This document shows positions 8,562 to 17,730 of a stretch of DNA of 64,000 bases, piece by piece. Source of the DNA: an uncultured Alphaproteobacteria bacterium (lineage in GTDB: Bacteria; Pseudomonadota; Alphaproteobacteria; RF32; CAG-239). The DNA lies in the NCBI GenBank assembly GCA_910576955.1, contig CAJTJB010000005.1:62001-126000 (forward strand), given 5' to 3'. The notes beneath the pieces are model-generated. The model had not been told where the DNA came from. It did not search any database and was given only the letters and a program-made list of their open reading frames with translations. The translations under genes and the position numbers were made by a program. Numbering within the stretch: position 1 is the stretch's first letter; each line of letters begins with the position of its first letter.

Positions 8562-9764
8562 TTAACCTTTAAGAATATCCTGATATTTTTTTAATAATAC
8601 TTCTTTGGAGCTGCAACAGCCGTTTTCAAACCATTCTTTTTTCAAAACATCCAAATACAAACCGATAAATTTTGCATCCGCTCCCGTTTTAAGCAGGTCT
8701 TTGCCGTTAAGTGGAAAAACCGGTATTGTTGTTGAATCCAGTGTATTTAAAATTTGTTTTACAGCCTCTTTATCATCATTGCCTAAATTCAGACACAGCC
8801 ATTTGTCTTTGCAAATATCCTTGCCGTATTGATAGATTGCTTTGTTAATTGAAACGCTGTCTTTAAAACTTTTGAAAGTTAATTTCGCTTTGCTTAATGC
8901 AGACAGATACTCTTTCTGTTCTTTACTTAAGCGAAAAATATCCGCAAGCCTCCCGGCACGTCGGCTATCGGGCTCAAACATAACATAAATGCGCCGGATA
9001 ACGCTTTTTTCAATCCCTAAATAAGCTATCAGATTATCCAGTTTTGCCAAATTGTTAATGTCTTTCGGCGGAGCAATCAAAAAGTCTAATATGCCGTTTT
9101 CAAAAATCATTTGAAGAGTTTGTACGGCATACGGTGCCATAAGAATTTTAAATAATTCCTCTTTGATTTTGTCTGTGGAAATTCTGCGCAATAAGGCTTT
9201 ATTTTCAATACAGGCATTAAGTGATTTTTTATCAACTTTTTTACCGAACATTGCACAAAATCGGAAAAAGCGCATAATGCGAATATAATCATTTTCAATA
9301 GTTTCCTGCGGCGTGCCGATAAATTTAATAACACCGTTTTCCAAATCGCTGATACCGTTATAATAGTCAAAAACATTTCCTTTTTCATCTGCATAAACGG
9401 CATTGATTGTCAAATCGCGCTTTGCCGCATCCGCTTTCCATTCGTCTTTAGCGCTTTCTTCCTCTGCTGAAAGGGAGGTCACCTTAAAAAAACTGCTGTT
9501 AATCATCACGCCGATGGTAAAAAATTGGATACCGATAGGCACGCATCTCAACCCCTCGTCATCGCACATATCGGAAAATTCCGACGGAGATAAATCTGTC
9601 ACCAGGTCAACGTCTTTGCGGTTAAATCCGGCAATGGCATCACGCACGGCGCCGCCGACAAAACGTAAAACGCCGCCATGCTTTTCAACAAGTTTAAATA
9701 GCTGAATAATATCTTTGTTGCCGTTTATAAGTTTTTGCGGGGCAATATATTCGGGGTGAAACAT
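8562..9764 (-). CDS. cca: CCA tRNA nucleotidyltransferase
   Basis: The enzyme adds or repairs the 3' CCA end of tRNAs using CTP and ATP. The 400-residue product belongs to the class II poly(A) polymerase/CCA family. It has GGAVRDAIAG (37-46) followed by the catalytic D-x-D at about 51-53 (RKDVDLVTD), the RRDLTINAV-type block near residue 115 (here KRDLTINAVY), and the RIMRFFRFC block that binds the incoming nucleotide. No HD phosphohydrolase domain is evident, as is usual in alphaproteobacteria. The start has GAGG upstream. It is transcribed alone, divergently from the ialB-like gene. Confidence 0.93.
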   Translation of the reverse strand: MFHPEYIAPQKLINGNKDIIQLFKLVEKHGGVLRFVGGAVRDAIAGFNRKDVDLVTDLSPSEFSDMCDDEGLRCVPIGIQFFTIGVMINSSFFKVTSLSAEEESAKDEWKADAAKRDLTINAVYADEKGNVFDYYNGISDLENGVIKFIGTPQETIENDYIRIMRFFRFCAMFGKKVDKKSLNACIENKALLRRISTDKIKEELFKILMAPYAVQTLQMIFENGILDFLIAPPKDINNLAKLDNLIAYLGIEKSVIRRIYVMFEPDSRRAGRLADIFRLSKEQKEYLSALSKAKLTFKSFKDSVSINKAIYQYGKDICKDKWLCLNLGNDDKEAVKQILNTLDSTTIPVFPLNGKDLLKTGADAKFIGLYLDVLKKEWFENGCCSSKEVLLKKYQDILKG

Positions 9765-9864
9765 TTTTTCCTCATTTTCTTGTGATTTATCAAACTTGTT
9801 AATGGTTTATTATAAATGTCTTAATTATACTATAACAAAATAAAATATTTTAGGAAATAATATC

Positions 9865-10368
9865 ATGATTAAGTATGTAAGTTTCTTTTTAGCAGCAGTA
9901 ATAGCATTACCGTCTTATGCCGCCGGCGTGCCGACGGAAATCGGCGAATATGGCGACTGGACAGCCTATTCTTATAAAGACGGCAAAAATATCGTGTGCT
10001 ATATGGCATCAACGCCTAAAAAAGATGAGGGAAAATATAAAGTCCGCGGTGAAATTTATGCCGTAGTTACCCATCGTCCCGCCGATAAAAGCTATAACGT
10101 TGTAAACTTTGTTGCCGGTTACACATATAAAAATAACTCTAATGTTGTCGTCAAAATCGGAACAACAACGTTTAATAACCTGTTTACGAACGGCGATAAT
10201 GCATGGGCGCCGGACAGCACAACAGATAAAAAACTTGTCGAAGCAATGAAAAGAGGGCAGCGGATGGTTGTTGAAGGAACATCCTCTCGCGGAACCAAAA
10301 CGAAAGATACATATTCTTTAGCCGGTTTCAGCGGGGCATATCGGGCAATCAGCGCAAAATGTAAATAA
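9865..10368 (+). CDS. Invasion-associated locus B (IalB)-like secreted protein
   Basis: The product is 167 residues with a clear signal peptide (cleavage after about residue 19, SYA-AGV). The mature part resembles the IalB family of small periplasmic proteins: EIGEYGDWTAY near the N-terminus, a central beta-rich region, and a cysteine pair (about residue 45 and the penultimate Cys). IalB was named for a role in erythrocyte invasion by Bartonella, but homologues are widespread in alphaproteobacteria, so no virulence role should be read from this. The stop codon directly abuts the rlmN start, an arrangement seen in other alphaproteobacteria. The start has AGGAA upstream. Confidence 0.82.
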   Translation: MIKYVSFFLAAVIALPSYAAGVPTEIGEYGDWTAYSYKDGKNIVCYMASTPKKDEGKYKVRGEIYAVVTHRPADKSYNVVNFVAGYTYKNNSNVVVKIGTTTFNNLFTNGDNAWAPDSTTDKKLVEAMKRGQRMVVEGTSSRGTKTKDTYSLAGFSGAYRAISAKCK

Positions 10369-11436
10369 ATGACTGATAAAATAGAACTCACAAATTTAAG
10401 CAAAGAAGAACTAACGTCCGAAATCGTTAAAATCGGCGAAAAGGCGTTTCGTGCCAAGCAGTTATGGCAATGGATATATTTTCGTGGTGTCACAGATTTT
10501 AACGAAATGAGCAATTTATCGTTAGCTTTGCGCCAAAAATTGCAGGAAAACTTCACAATCACGCGTCCGAAGATTGTTGCCGAGCAAATCTCAATAGATA
10601 AAACCCACAAATGGTTGTTGGAGTTTAAAGACGGCGAACGTGTAGAAATGGTGTACATTCCGGAAAAAGACAGAGGGGCAGTATGTATTTCAACACAAGT
10701 CGGCTGTGCAATGGGCTGCCGCTTTTGCCATACCGGAAGCCAAAAGTTTACACGAAATTTGAGTGTAAGCGAGATTGTTGGGCAATTTATGGTGGCGCGT
10801 GATGCTTACGGCGAATGGCCAAGCCCGACAGATGAAGTCCGCTATCTGTCAAATATTGTTGTGATGGGAATGGGCGAACCGCTTAATAATTTGGATAATG
10901 TTGTTAAAGCCTTAAATATTATCACAGACAGCGAGGGAATAGCGCTTTCTCGCCGCAGGGTAACGATGTCGACATCAGGCATTGCGCCGCGAATTGTTGA
11001 AGCAATGCAGCGCACAGGCGTACGGCTGGCCGTTTCTTTGCATGCGCCGAATAATACGATCCGCTCGCAAATTATGCCGATAAACGATAAATTCCGCATA
11101 GAGGAAATTATGAAAGCCTGCGCCGAATATCAAAAGGGTGAACATAGCCGGTATATCACATTTGAATATCTCCTCTTAAAAGGAATCAATGATAGCCTAG
11201 ACCATGCAAAAGAACTGATAAATCTGCTCAAAAAATATAAATTAAGAGCATTATTTAATCTGATACCGTTTAACCCGTGGCCGGGATGTGACTTTGCCCC
11301 CAGCGATAAAAAAACAGTTGAAGCTTTTTCCAAAGCATTGGATGATGCGGGTTTTGCAGCGCCGGTCAGAGTGGCGCGCGGGCAAGATATATTAGCCGCC
11401 TGCGGTCAGTTGAAATCAAAGAAAACACAAGCCTAG
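10369..11436 (+). CDS. rlmN: Dual-specificity RNA methyltransferase RlmN
   Basis: RlmN is a radical-SAM enzyme that methylates C2 of A2503 in 23S rRNA and A37 of some tRNAs. The 355-residue product has the radical-SAM cluster motif with Cys113, Cys117 and Cys120 (VGCAMGCRFCHTG). The methyl-carrying cysteine is near the C-terminus in GQDILAACGQL (about Cys345). The N-terminal helical domain with KAFRAKQLWQWIY is complete. It begins on the base after the ialB-like stop, which implies translational coupling. Its stop overlaps the stop of the convergent CDF gene in the palindrome CTAG. Confidence 0.96.
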   Translation: MTDKIELTNLSKEELTSEIVKIGEKAFRAKQLWQWIYFRGVTDFNEMSNLSLALRQKLQENFTITRPKIVAEQISIDKTHKWLLEFKDGERVEMVYIPEKDRGAVCISTQVGCAMGCRFCHTGSQKFTRNLSVSEIVGQFMVARDAYGEWPSPTDEVRYLSNIVVMGMGEPLNNLDNVVKALNIITDSEGIALSRRRVTMSTSGIAPRIVEAMQRTGVRLAVSLHAPNNTIRSQIMPINDKFRIEEIMKACAEYQKGEHSRYITFEYLLLKGINDSLDHAKELINLLKKYKLRALFNLIPFNPWPGCDFAPSDKKTVEAFSKALDDAGFAAPVRVARGQDILAACGQLKSKKTQA

Positions 11437-12359
11437 TCGAGTTTGCAAGCACCGTCTAACAAATAATCTAACCGGTTTTCGCGCACACCCAGCGGATCCT
11501 GATGGATAAGGATTTGGCTGTTAGGATAAAGTGCGAGAATTTTTTGTTCCACTCCTTCAGTCAGCTCGTGCGCTTTGTTTAAAGACATAGCACCGTTAAG
11601 CTCAATGTGAAATTCAAAATAAAAAACATCTCCGAGACTGCGCGTCCTGAAATCATGCATACCATGAATACCCTTGCTGCTTTTAACAATATCTTTTATT
11701 TGTTCCCTGATTTCGGTGCTTAATTCTTTATCGGTAATTTGCTCAACAGATTCTTTTGCCAACTGGTAAGCATTATACAGCAAATAAAAAGAAATAAATA
11801 AAGCGGTGATAATATCAAAATAAACAAACCCGAAAAAATGAATCATAAAAAGCGAGATAACAACCGAAGAATTAGTTAAAAAATCAACAGTATAATGCGC
11901 CATATCAGCCTTAATGGCTAAAGAATTTGTTTTTTTTGCAACATAAGATTGAAAAGAAACCAATAGAGCCGTCGCAAAAATACTAAACAACATAATCCAG
12001 ATACCGAGAGAAGTCTGCATAATCTCTACCGGATGCATAATTCTTTTAATCCCGTCAAAAATAACAAATACGCCCGATGCGGCAACAAAGACAGCTTGTA
12101 ATAGAGCGCTTAACGCCTCGGATTTTCCATAGCCGTAACGGTGGCTTTGCGATGCTGGTTTTGTAGCAAAATAAATTGCTGCAAATGAAACGACGGAAGC
12201 AAACAAATCTGTTAAGCTATCTACCAACGACGAAAAGACGGCAAGCGAATCAGTCTTAAAAAACGCTGCCAATTTTAAAATAATCAACAAAAACGCAAGA
12301 AAAACACTTGCAATAGCTGCAGATTTTTTTAACCGGTTATTTTTTTCATTTGATGTCAT
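11433..12359 (-). CDS. Cation diffusion facilitator transporter (YiiP/FieF-like)
   Basis: This inner-membrane antiporter is expected to export divalent metals such as Zn2+ or Fe2+ in exchange for protons. The 308-residue product has about six membrane segments. The transport-site residues are Asp47 and Asp51 (DSLTD) in the second segment, and His155 and Asp159 (HYTVD) in the fifth. This DD-HD arrangement is the one found in zinc-transporting YiiP. The C-terminal cytoplasmic domain follows, with HDFRTRSLGD and FHIELNG blocks. Its start overlaps the end of the giant ABC permease gene by 14 bases, so it is probably the last gene of that transcript. Confidence 0.9.
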   Translation of the reverse strand: MTSNEKNNRLKKSAAIASVFLAFLLIILKLAAFFKTDSLAVFSSLVDSLTDLFASVVSFAAIYFATKPASQSHRYGYGKSEALSALLQAVFVAASGVFVIFDGIKRIMHPVEIMQTSLGIWIMLFSIFATALLVSFQSYVAKKTNSLAIKADMAHYTVDFLTNSSVVISLFMIHFFGFVYFDIITALFISFYLLYNAYQLAKESVEQITDKELSTEIREQIKDIVKSSKGIHGMHDFRTRSLGDVFYFEFHIELNGAMSLNKAHELTEGVEQKILALYPNSQILIHQDPLGVRENRLDYLLDGACKLD

Positions 12360-15300
12360 TTTTTATTTTTTCCCAATTTTCTTTAGAGATCTCCAAATAC
12401 TTTCCTTTAATATATTTTTCAAAAAATTCCAAATGTTTTCCATTCGGCATTTTAATAAAATAATATTTAGCATAATATTTATTATCGGAAGTTTTAAAAA
12501 ACTCCAGTTCGGTTTCGTTGTTGTTTTCTATTTTGATGTTAATGGAAAAATCTTTTTCCGCTTTAATATCAGAGGACACCGCCAAAATTTTTGTATTAAG
12601 CAAATCTTTTACCAATGTCATAACTTTTTTATCTTCACGGGTATTGTTAAACTCAATAAACCTGCCGAAACGGAGATTCCATAAAGAGCTGTAAGTCCAT
12701 TCGTTTTTATCGGCTGATAAATCGTAAAAATCCACATCAACCAACCAAACCTGAAACTGGTTGCTGAACTTCATATATGCGGCTTTAGCGCCTCTGCCTA
12801 AATCTAAATTAAACCACCCGATATCAATTTGCTCTAAAACATTATTTTGCCCGTCACTTAAGGTGATTTCAATAGTTGGCGAGTTTTTATTTGTTAAAGG
12901 CGAAAACCCGAAATATTTTAAATCTTCCGCTTTATCAGATTTCTTCTCATAATATGTCATATTATTTAATGAAACCAAAAAACTGCGGATTCGTTCTTGA
13001 TAAACCGGCAAGTCCGGATATTCTTTTAATATCCATACATCCCCGTCAGATACAAAAGTCAGAGTATCGTTGCTGTCTTTAATTTGAATGGAATGAATAT
13101 CTTTAACAGTGTTTTTAAAGTCTTTAAATACCGGTATATTTTCATATTCTGAAATAGTATTTTTATTATCAAAGTAAATACTGATACCGGCAAGGCTTGC
13201 CAGTGCCAAAATCCATAAAGATAATTTGATAAGTTTTTTATCAAAGATAACAGGACTGCCGGAAGTCAATAAGTGCCATTTCTTTTTGCGTAAATATAAC
13301 AACAAAGCCGAAACCGTTAAGAGCAAAGCGATAAAATAGATATTGAAAAACTTAACTTTAACCTCAAGTCTGGTAATGTTATCATTTGCGTTAACGCGCA
13401 AATCACTCAAACTTTGGCGCAGATTGTTAATTTCTGTTCGTATTTTGCCGATAATAGCTAGTTCGTCGGAACTGAAAGAATTGCGTTCTTCAAAATTTTT
13501 CTTGGCTATAATCTCGTTTATAGATTCTTTTGCCCCGTTTATCGCATGGAAAATATCGTTTTCTTTAAGTTTATAACGATAAATATTTTCTTTGCGCATA
13601 TTATCTATTTTATATAAGGGACGCCGCTTAATGCTTTTGCCGCGCAGGCTGATTAAGTCGTCATTTTCCGTCAGATAATCCAGCGCGTTTAAAATGAAAA
13701 TAGCATTATCAAAAATCGGAATATAATATGTTGAGTCTAAAAACTGTTGTTTTCTGGCCCAAAAATCGTCATATATAAAATCAGTATCTGCAACGGCAAT
13801 AACATCAAACGGTCGGAGAGGATTATTGCTTAAAAATTCTGCCGCAATAAAAATAGCATAGTTTTGAGAAGAATATTTTTCTAAAATTTCCCGCGGTGTT
13901 GCGCTTTTTTTAGCCAAATCCACATCCATCAGTGCCGAGTTTGCGCTGGTGGCAATAAGCGGCGAATAAAGCACGTTTGCATCTTTTTTCGGCATAATCA
14001 TAGAGGCGGATGAAAAAAGGATATTATCTAATTTATAGGTAATGCGATGGTTGGCGTTCAAATCATTTTTGGTTACCTTAAATTGCAGCAAATCTTGGGT
14101 GAAAGAAGGATTGTTTTTATAATTGATTGTTTCATCCACCGTGATTGAATTGTCAAAATCTGCCGCAACATTACCGTTAAAAAAGTCAATTCCCCAATAG
14201 TCGGCCAATTCAAAAAGCGCAGACGATTTTCCGCTGCTTCCTTCCGGGGAATACAAACGCGCGGCATCGTCAAAAACATCCAACAGCAATAAGACTTTTT
14301 GCTGTTTTTTAATTTTTTCAATAACATCAATATCAAGTTTTTGCGGATGTATCAGCATAAAGACGTCATAGTTTACATCTAAATCTTGAGGTTCTTGAAT
14401 CAAATGAACATCATACAGCTGGCTTATCTGGTTTATAATTTCCCATTTTTTCATTGTAACATCGTCCAGCCGCCCTCCCAAAACCGGTAGAGAGCTCATT
14501 AACCCGAGAGATTTTTTCTTATGTTCGATCTTATAAATGCTAGTCGTTAAGTCTTGCTCCAGATAGGGCAGGCGTTCTAACGAAATAAACGGGATAACTT
14601 CCTTTTTTGTTAAAGAATTTGAAAAACTGATACCAAACAGGGCATTTTGATTAATATCAATCAGCGGTATCGGCTGAATGCCGTCTGCAAGCGCCTTATC
14701 TTCGGTTTTATCTAAAAATTGCGGATTATAAATACGATAGTCAAATTTGCCGCGGCTGTAGGCTTTGTATTGTTTTAATAACAGTTTTACTTGCTCGTAA
14801 GCCTGCCGGATTTGCGGATTCCTCCGCTCTAAAATCGGCGAATAATAAAGTCTGGCAACAACAGGATGTTCTATTTTTCGTAAAATATCTTTAGTGTTTT
14901 TCGTAAGGCTTAAATACTTTTCTTCGGTGAAGTCATAATTAAATTGCCGAAAGATGTTGTTTGCAATAATGTTTAAGCTGAAAAAACCGATAAATAATAA
15001 AACAATCACAACAACGCTGTGCTTAACATTTGAAGACGAAATAAGCCCCGCAGTCCCTTTTGTTCTTAAACTGATAATGATAATTGTGAGCAAATTAAAA
15101 AAGACAATCAGAGAACCGAAAAAGACAAGATCGCGCAGCTCAACCAATCCGCGGCTTAACGAAGCAAAATGTGTCAAAAAGCTAAAAGAAACAATCGTAT
15201 CAACAATCACGTCGCTGAATAAGGAACGCGCCCAAAACAAAACATATTCAAAGCCGCTCCAAAAAAACAACAGATTAACAAATACCGCCGCTACCAAAGC

Positions 15301-15786
15301 AATAATAGTATTGTTGGTTAATGCCGACATTGTTTGAGAAATTGCAAGAATAGCACCGGCTAAAATAAAACAACCTATATAACTGATAATGATAACGCCG
15401 TTATCTGGACTTCCCAAAATATTTACCGTAATCCAAAACGGAAAAGTCAGCGCAATAGCAATAACGGCAAATATCCATGCTGCAAAAAACTTCCCCCAGA
15501 CCAATTCTGTTATTGAAATCGGAGTCGTCAGTGTTTGCACAATGCTTTTGGAGTGGAATTCTTCCGCCCACGAACGCATTGCAATTCCCGGAATAAATAA
15601 CAAATATATCCACGGCTGATAATCAAATAAGCCCCAAAGGGTGGCAGTGCCATCCGTAAAAAAATGCCCGAAATAAATTGCCAAAGAACCGCTTAAAATC
15701 AAAAAGCCAACCAAATATACAGCCGCAAGCGGAGATAAAAAATATCGGATAAGTTCAAATTTAATGATAGTTTTAAGGCTGTTCAT
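12346..15786 (-). CDS. Fused ABC-2 permease / GldG-like / DUF4340 protein
   Basis: The 1146-residue product joins three parts that I know as separate proteins. Residues about 1-245 form an ABC-2 permease (GldF-like) with six hydrophobic segments. Then come a single membrane segment (about 258-280), a large extracytoplasmic domain of the GldG/ABC auxiliary type, and a second anchoring segment at about 805-830. A last membrane segment near 855 is followed by a DUF4340-like domain to the end. The ATG at 15786 is chosen over an in-frame codon at 15831 because GGGGAG precedes it and it lies one base after the ATPase stop. The substrate is unknown; Gld-type systems in Bacteroidetes act in gliding or secretion, which need not hold here. 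Confidence 0.85.
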   Translation of the reverse strand: MNSLKTIIKFELIRYFLSPLAAVYLVGFLILSGSLAIYFGHFFTDGTATLWGLFDYQPWIYLLFIPGIAMRSWAEEFHSKSIVQTLTTPISITELVWGKFFAAWIFAVIAIALTFPFWITVNILGSPDNGVIIISYIGCFILAGAILAISQTMSALTNNTIIALVAAVFVNLLFFWSGFEYVLFWARSLFSDVIVDTIVSFSFLTHFASLSRGLVELRDLVFFGSLIVFFNLLTIIIISLRTKGTAGLISSSNVKHSVVVIVLLFIGFFSLNIIANNIFRQFNYDFTEEKYLSLTKNTKDILRKIEHPVVARLYYSPILERRNPQIRQAYEQVKLLLKQYKAYSRGKFDYRIYNPQFLDKTEDKALADGIQPIPLIDINQNALFGISFSNSLTKKEVIPFISLERLPYLEQDLTTSIYKIEHKKKSLGLMSSLPVLGGRLDDVTMKKWEIINQISQLYDVHLIQEPQDLDVNYDVFMLIHPQKLDIDVIEKIKKQQKVLLLLDVFDDAARLYSPEGSSGKSSALFELADYWGIDFFNGNVAADFDNSITVDETINYKNNPSFTQDLLQFKVTKNDLNANHRITYKLDNILFSSASMIMPKKDANVLYSPLIATSANSALMDVDLAKKSATPREILEKYSSQNYAIFIAAEFLSNNPLRPFDVIAVADTDFIYDDFWARKQQFLDSTYYIPIFDNAIFILNALDYLTENDDLISLRGKSIKRRPLYKIDNMRKENIYRYKLKENDIFHAINGAKESINEIIAKKNFEERNSFSSDELAIIGKIRTEINNLRQSLSDLRVNANDNITRLEVKVKFFNIYFIALLLTVSALLLYLRKKKWHLLTSGSPVIFDKKLIKLSLWILALASLAGISIYFDNKNTISEYENIPVFKDFKNTVKDIHSIQIKDSNDTLTFVSDGDVWILKEYPDLPVYQERIRSFLVSLNNMTYYEKKSDKAEDLKYFGFSPLTNKNSPTIEITLSDGQNNVLEQIDIGWFNLDLGRGAKAAYMKFSNQFQVWLVDVDFYDLSADKNEWTYSSLWNLRFGRFIEFNNTREDKKVMTLVKDLLNTKILAVSSDIKAEKDFSINIKIENNNETELEFFKTSDNKYYAKYYFIKMPNGKHLEFFEKYIKGKYLEISKENWEKIKNDIK

Positions 15787-15787
15787 T

Positions 15788-16564
15788 TTAGTTCTCCCCG
15801 GTTTGCGTAAGCAGTTTAAAAGCTTCTTCAAGAGTTTTCTTTTTAGCAGAAGTCAAAATCTCTTTAAGCGTGCCATCCGCAGCAACAGTGCCTTTATTGA
15901 TTAAGATAATTCGCGTTGCTATGGTTTCCGCTTCGTCCAGCAAATGGGTGGAAATAACAATAGTTTTATCTTTTCCCATTTCTGCAATAAGCTTTCTCAT
16001 ATGTTCCTTTTGGTTAGGGTCAAGACCGTCTGTCGGCTCGTCTAAAAGCAAAATTGGCGGATTCCCGATAATGCTCTGCGCAAAACCGACACGCCGCAAA
16101 TAACCTTTGGATAACGTTTCGATTTTTTGCTCGGCAACTTCATTGATATGGGCGGTATCCATAATCCGCTCTAACTCTTTTTTATAAAATTCTTTAACCG
16201 GCAAATTACAATCATCCGGCGTTTTCAGCTTAAGTTCGATTATGTATTCTAAAAATAATTTAACCGTCATATCCGCATACATCGGCGCACCTTCGGGTAA
16301 AAAACCGATGTCTTTTTTGGTAATCAGATCATCTGACGCAACATCGTGATTGTTTACTGAAATAGTGCCGCTTGTCGGAGATAAATATCCGGCAATCATA
16401 TTCATTAGGGTAGATTTTCCTGCGCCGTTCGGACCGAGCAACGCAATAATCTCTCCTTTATAAGCAGAAAAAGAAATGTCGTTGACCGCCGTAATTTTAT
16501 CAAATTGCTTGATAACATTTTGTAAAAAAAGAGCAGGGAGTTGTTTATTTTTAGTTTGCGTCAT
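15788..16564 (-). CDS. ABC transporter ATPase for the fused permease
   Basis: This is the nucleotide-binding subunit that powers the downstream fused permease. The 258-residue product has Walker A GPNGAGKST (about 44-52), a Q-loop followed by EGAPMYADMT, the signature LSKGYLRRVG and Walker B ILLLDEPTDGLDP with the switch His in ISTHLLDE. The subfamily resembles GldA or CcmA-like ABC-2 ATPases. The start is placed at ATG 16564 because GGAGGT sits seven bases before it; a GTG nine bases upstream overlaps that site. It begins inside the 3' end of anmK (14-base overlap), so anmK, this gene and the permease form one unit. Confidence 0.9.
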   Translation of the reverse strand: MTQTKNKQLPALFLQNVIKQFDKITAVNDISFSAYKGEIIALLGPNGAGKSTLMNMIAGYLSPTSGTISVNNHDVASDDLITKKDIGFLPEGAPMYADMTVKLFLEYIIELKLKTPDDCNLPVKEFYKKELERIMDTAHINEVAEQKIETLSKGYLRRVGFAQSIIGNPPILLLDEPTDGLDPNQKEHMRKLIAEMGKDKTIVISTHLLDEAETIATRIILINKGTVAADGTLKEILTSAKKKTLEEAFKLLTQTGEN

Positions 16565-17651
16565 AAATTTCACCTCCGGTCATAGGAACAACAACGCCTG
16601 TCGTTGTCGGGAAAGTTATAGGCAGGGAATAAAGCGCTCGGGCGCTCAAAAAAGCATTAACATCAGCATTTACCGTTTCGATAGGAATGCCCGCTTCTTT
16701 GCTGATAATAACCTCAATGCTGGGAATACGCTGCCTGATAAAACGAACGAGTGTCGGATTGCTTGCGCCTTTTCCGCAAATAATAACTTTTTGCGGCATT
16801 TCGGGCAAATATAAGCAAATGGAATAACAAATCGCTTCGGCAACAAAAGCCGTTGCCGTTGCCGCTCCGTCTTCCAAAGAAAGCCCCTCCAAATGCTCGG
16901 CCTTATCGGCAAATATTCCCGTATAAGCCGATTTAGGCGGATATTTGGCAAAAAACTTATGATGCATCAGGGAATTAACAATTTTCTCATGCACATTGCC
17001 CAAAGCGGCGAGCCTGCCATTATAATCATTATCCATATGTGCGTGTTTGGAGGTCCAGTTATTAATAAAATTATCCCCCGGACCGCAGTCAAATCCGACC
17101 ATCTCGCCGAAAGAGCCAATCCACGTCAAACTGGATTTGCCGCTGATGTTAACATATGCCACCGGTTTTATCTCATCGGCTGCAAGGGTGTTGAAATATA
17201 TTGAAGAAATAGGTGTTCCCTGACCACCGGCAACAATATCCGCATTTCTAAAGTGGGTAATGGTTTTAATGCCGGTTTTTTGCGCAATATATCTTCCGTT
17301 TCCGAGCTGATAAGTATATTGAATATTCGGATTATGAAGAATGGTAATTCCCTCAATTCCCACAACATCAATAATGTCTTCGCTTTCTTTAACATAATCT
17401 TGTATAAGCTGAATATAAAAATCAGAAACTTCCAAATCAACCGCCTGCAGTTTTTCTTCATTTTTATCAAATTCGCGGTTTAATCCCAATACGCTGCGTA
17501 TTTTTTCTTTTAAGTCATCAGGGTAAGGAACAACATATGCTTTTTTACGTTCTAAAATATCTAATCCGTCTGTCCGGATAAGAGCTAACTCAACGCCGCC
17601 AAAGGTTGATGTTCCCATAAGTCCCAGACAGTTCAGCGCTTTAATATTCAT
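16551..17651 (-). CDS. anmK: Anhydro-N-acetylmuramic acid kinase
   Basis: AnmK opens and phosphorylates 1,6-anhydro-N-acetylmuramic acid to MurNAc-6-phosphate, recycling cell-wall fragments in the cytoplasm. The 366-residue product is close to the family length. It shows the N-terminal GLMGTSTFGGVELAL block, in which the usual GTSxDG has become GTSTFGG, the central FDCGPGDNFINNW block, and the C-terminal ICGKGASNPTLV block of the actin-like kinase fold. The changed N-terminal motif is worth noting because that Asp normally takes part in catalysis. It lies divergent from tyrS, 79 bases apart, a neighbourhood seen in other alphaproteobacteria. The start has GAGGTG upstream. Confidence 0.9.
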   Translation of the reverse strand: MNIKALNCLGLMGTSTFGGVELALIRTDGLDILERKKAYVVPYPDDLKEKIRSVLGLNREFDKNEEKLQAVDLEVSDFYIQLIQDYVKESEDIIDVVGIEGITILHNPNIQYTYQLGNGRYIAQKTGIKTITHFRNADIVAGGQGTPISSIYFNTLAADEIKPVAYVNISGKSSLTWIGSFGEMVGFDCGPGDNFINNWTSKHAHMDNDYNGRLAALGNVHEKIVNSLMHHKFFAKYPPKSAYTGIFADKAEHLEGLSLEDGAATATAFVAEAICYSICLYLPEMPQKVIICGKGASNPTLVRFIRQRIPSIEVIISKEAGIPIETVNADVNAFLSARALYSLPITFPTTTGVVVPMTGGEIYDAN

Positions 17652-17730
17652 AAAAAAACACCTCTTTTATAATTGCAATATCAAATTATTATGTTAATAT
17701 GCCATAAGTTTTAGGAATAAGGAAGTAAAA

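Noticed and set aside
12346..15786. The giant permease gene as two or three genes joined by sequencing error
   Set aside because: The frame is open throughout with consistent codon use and sensible linkers between domains, so a true fusion is the simpler reading, though reads would settle it.
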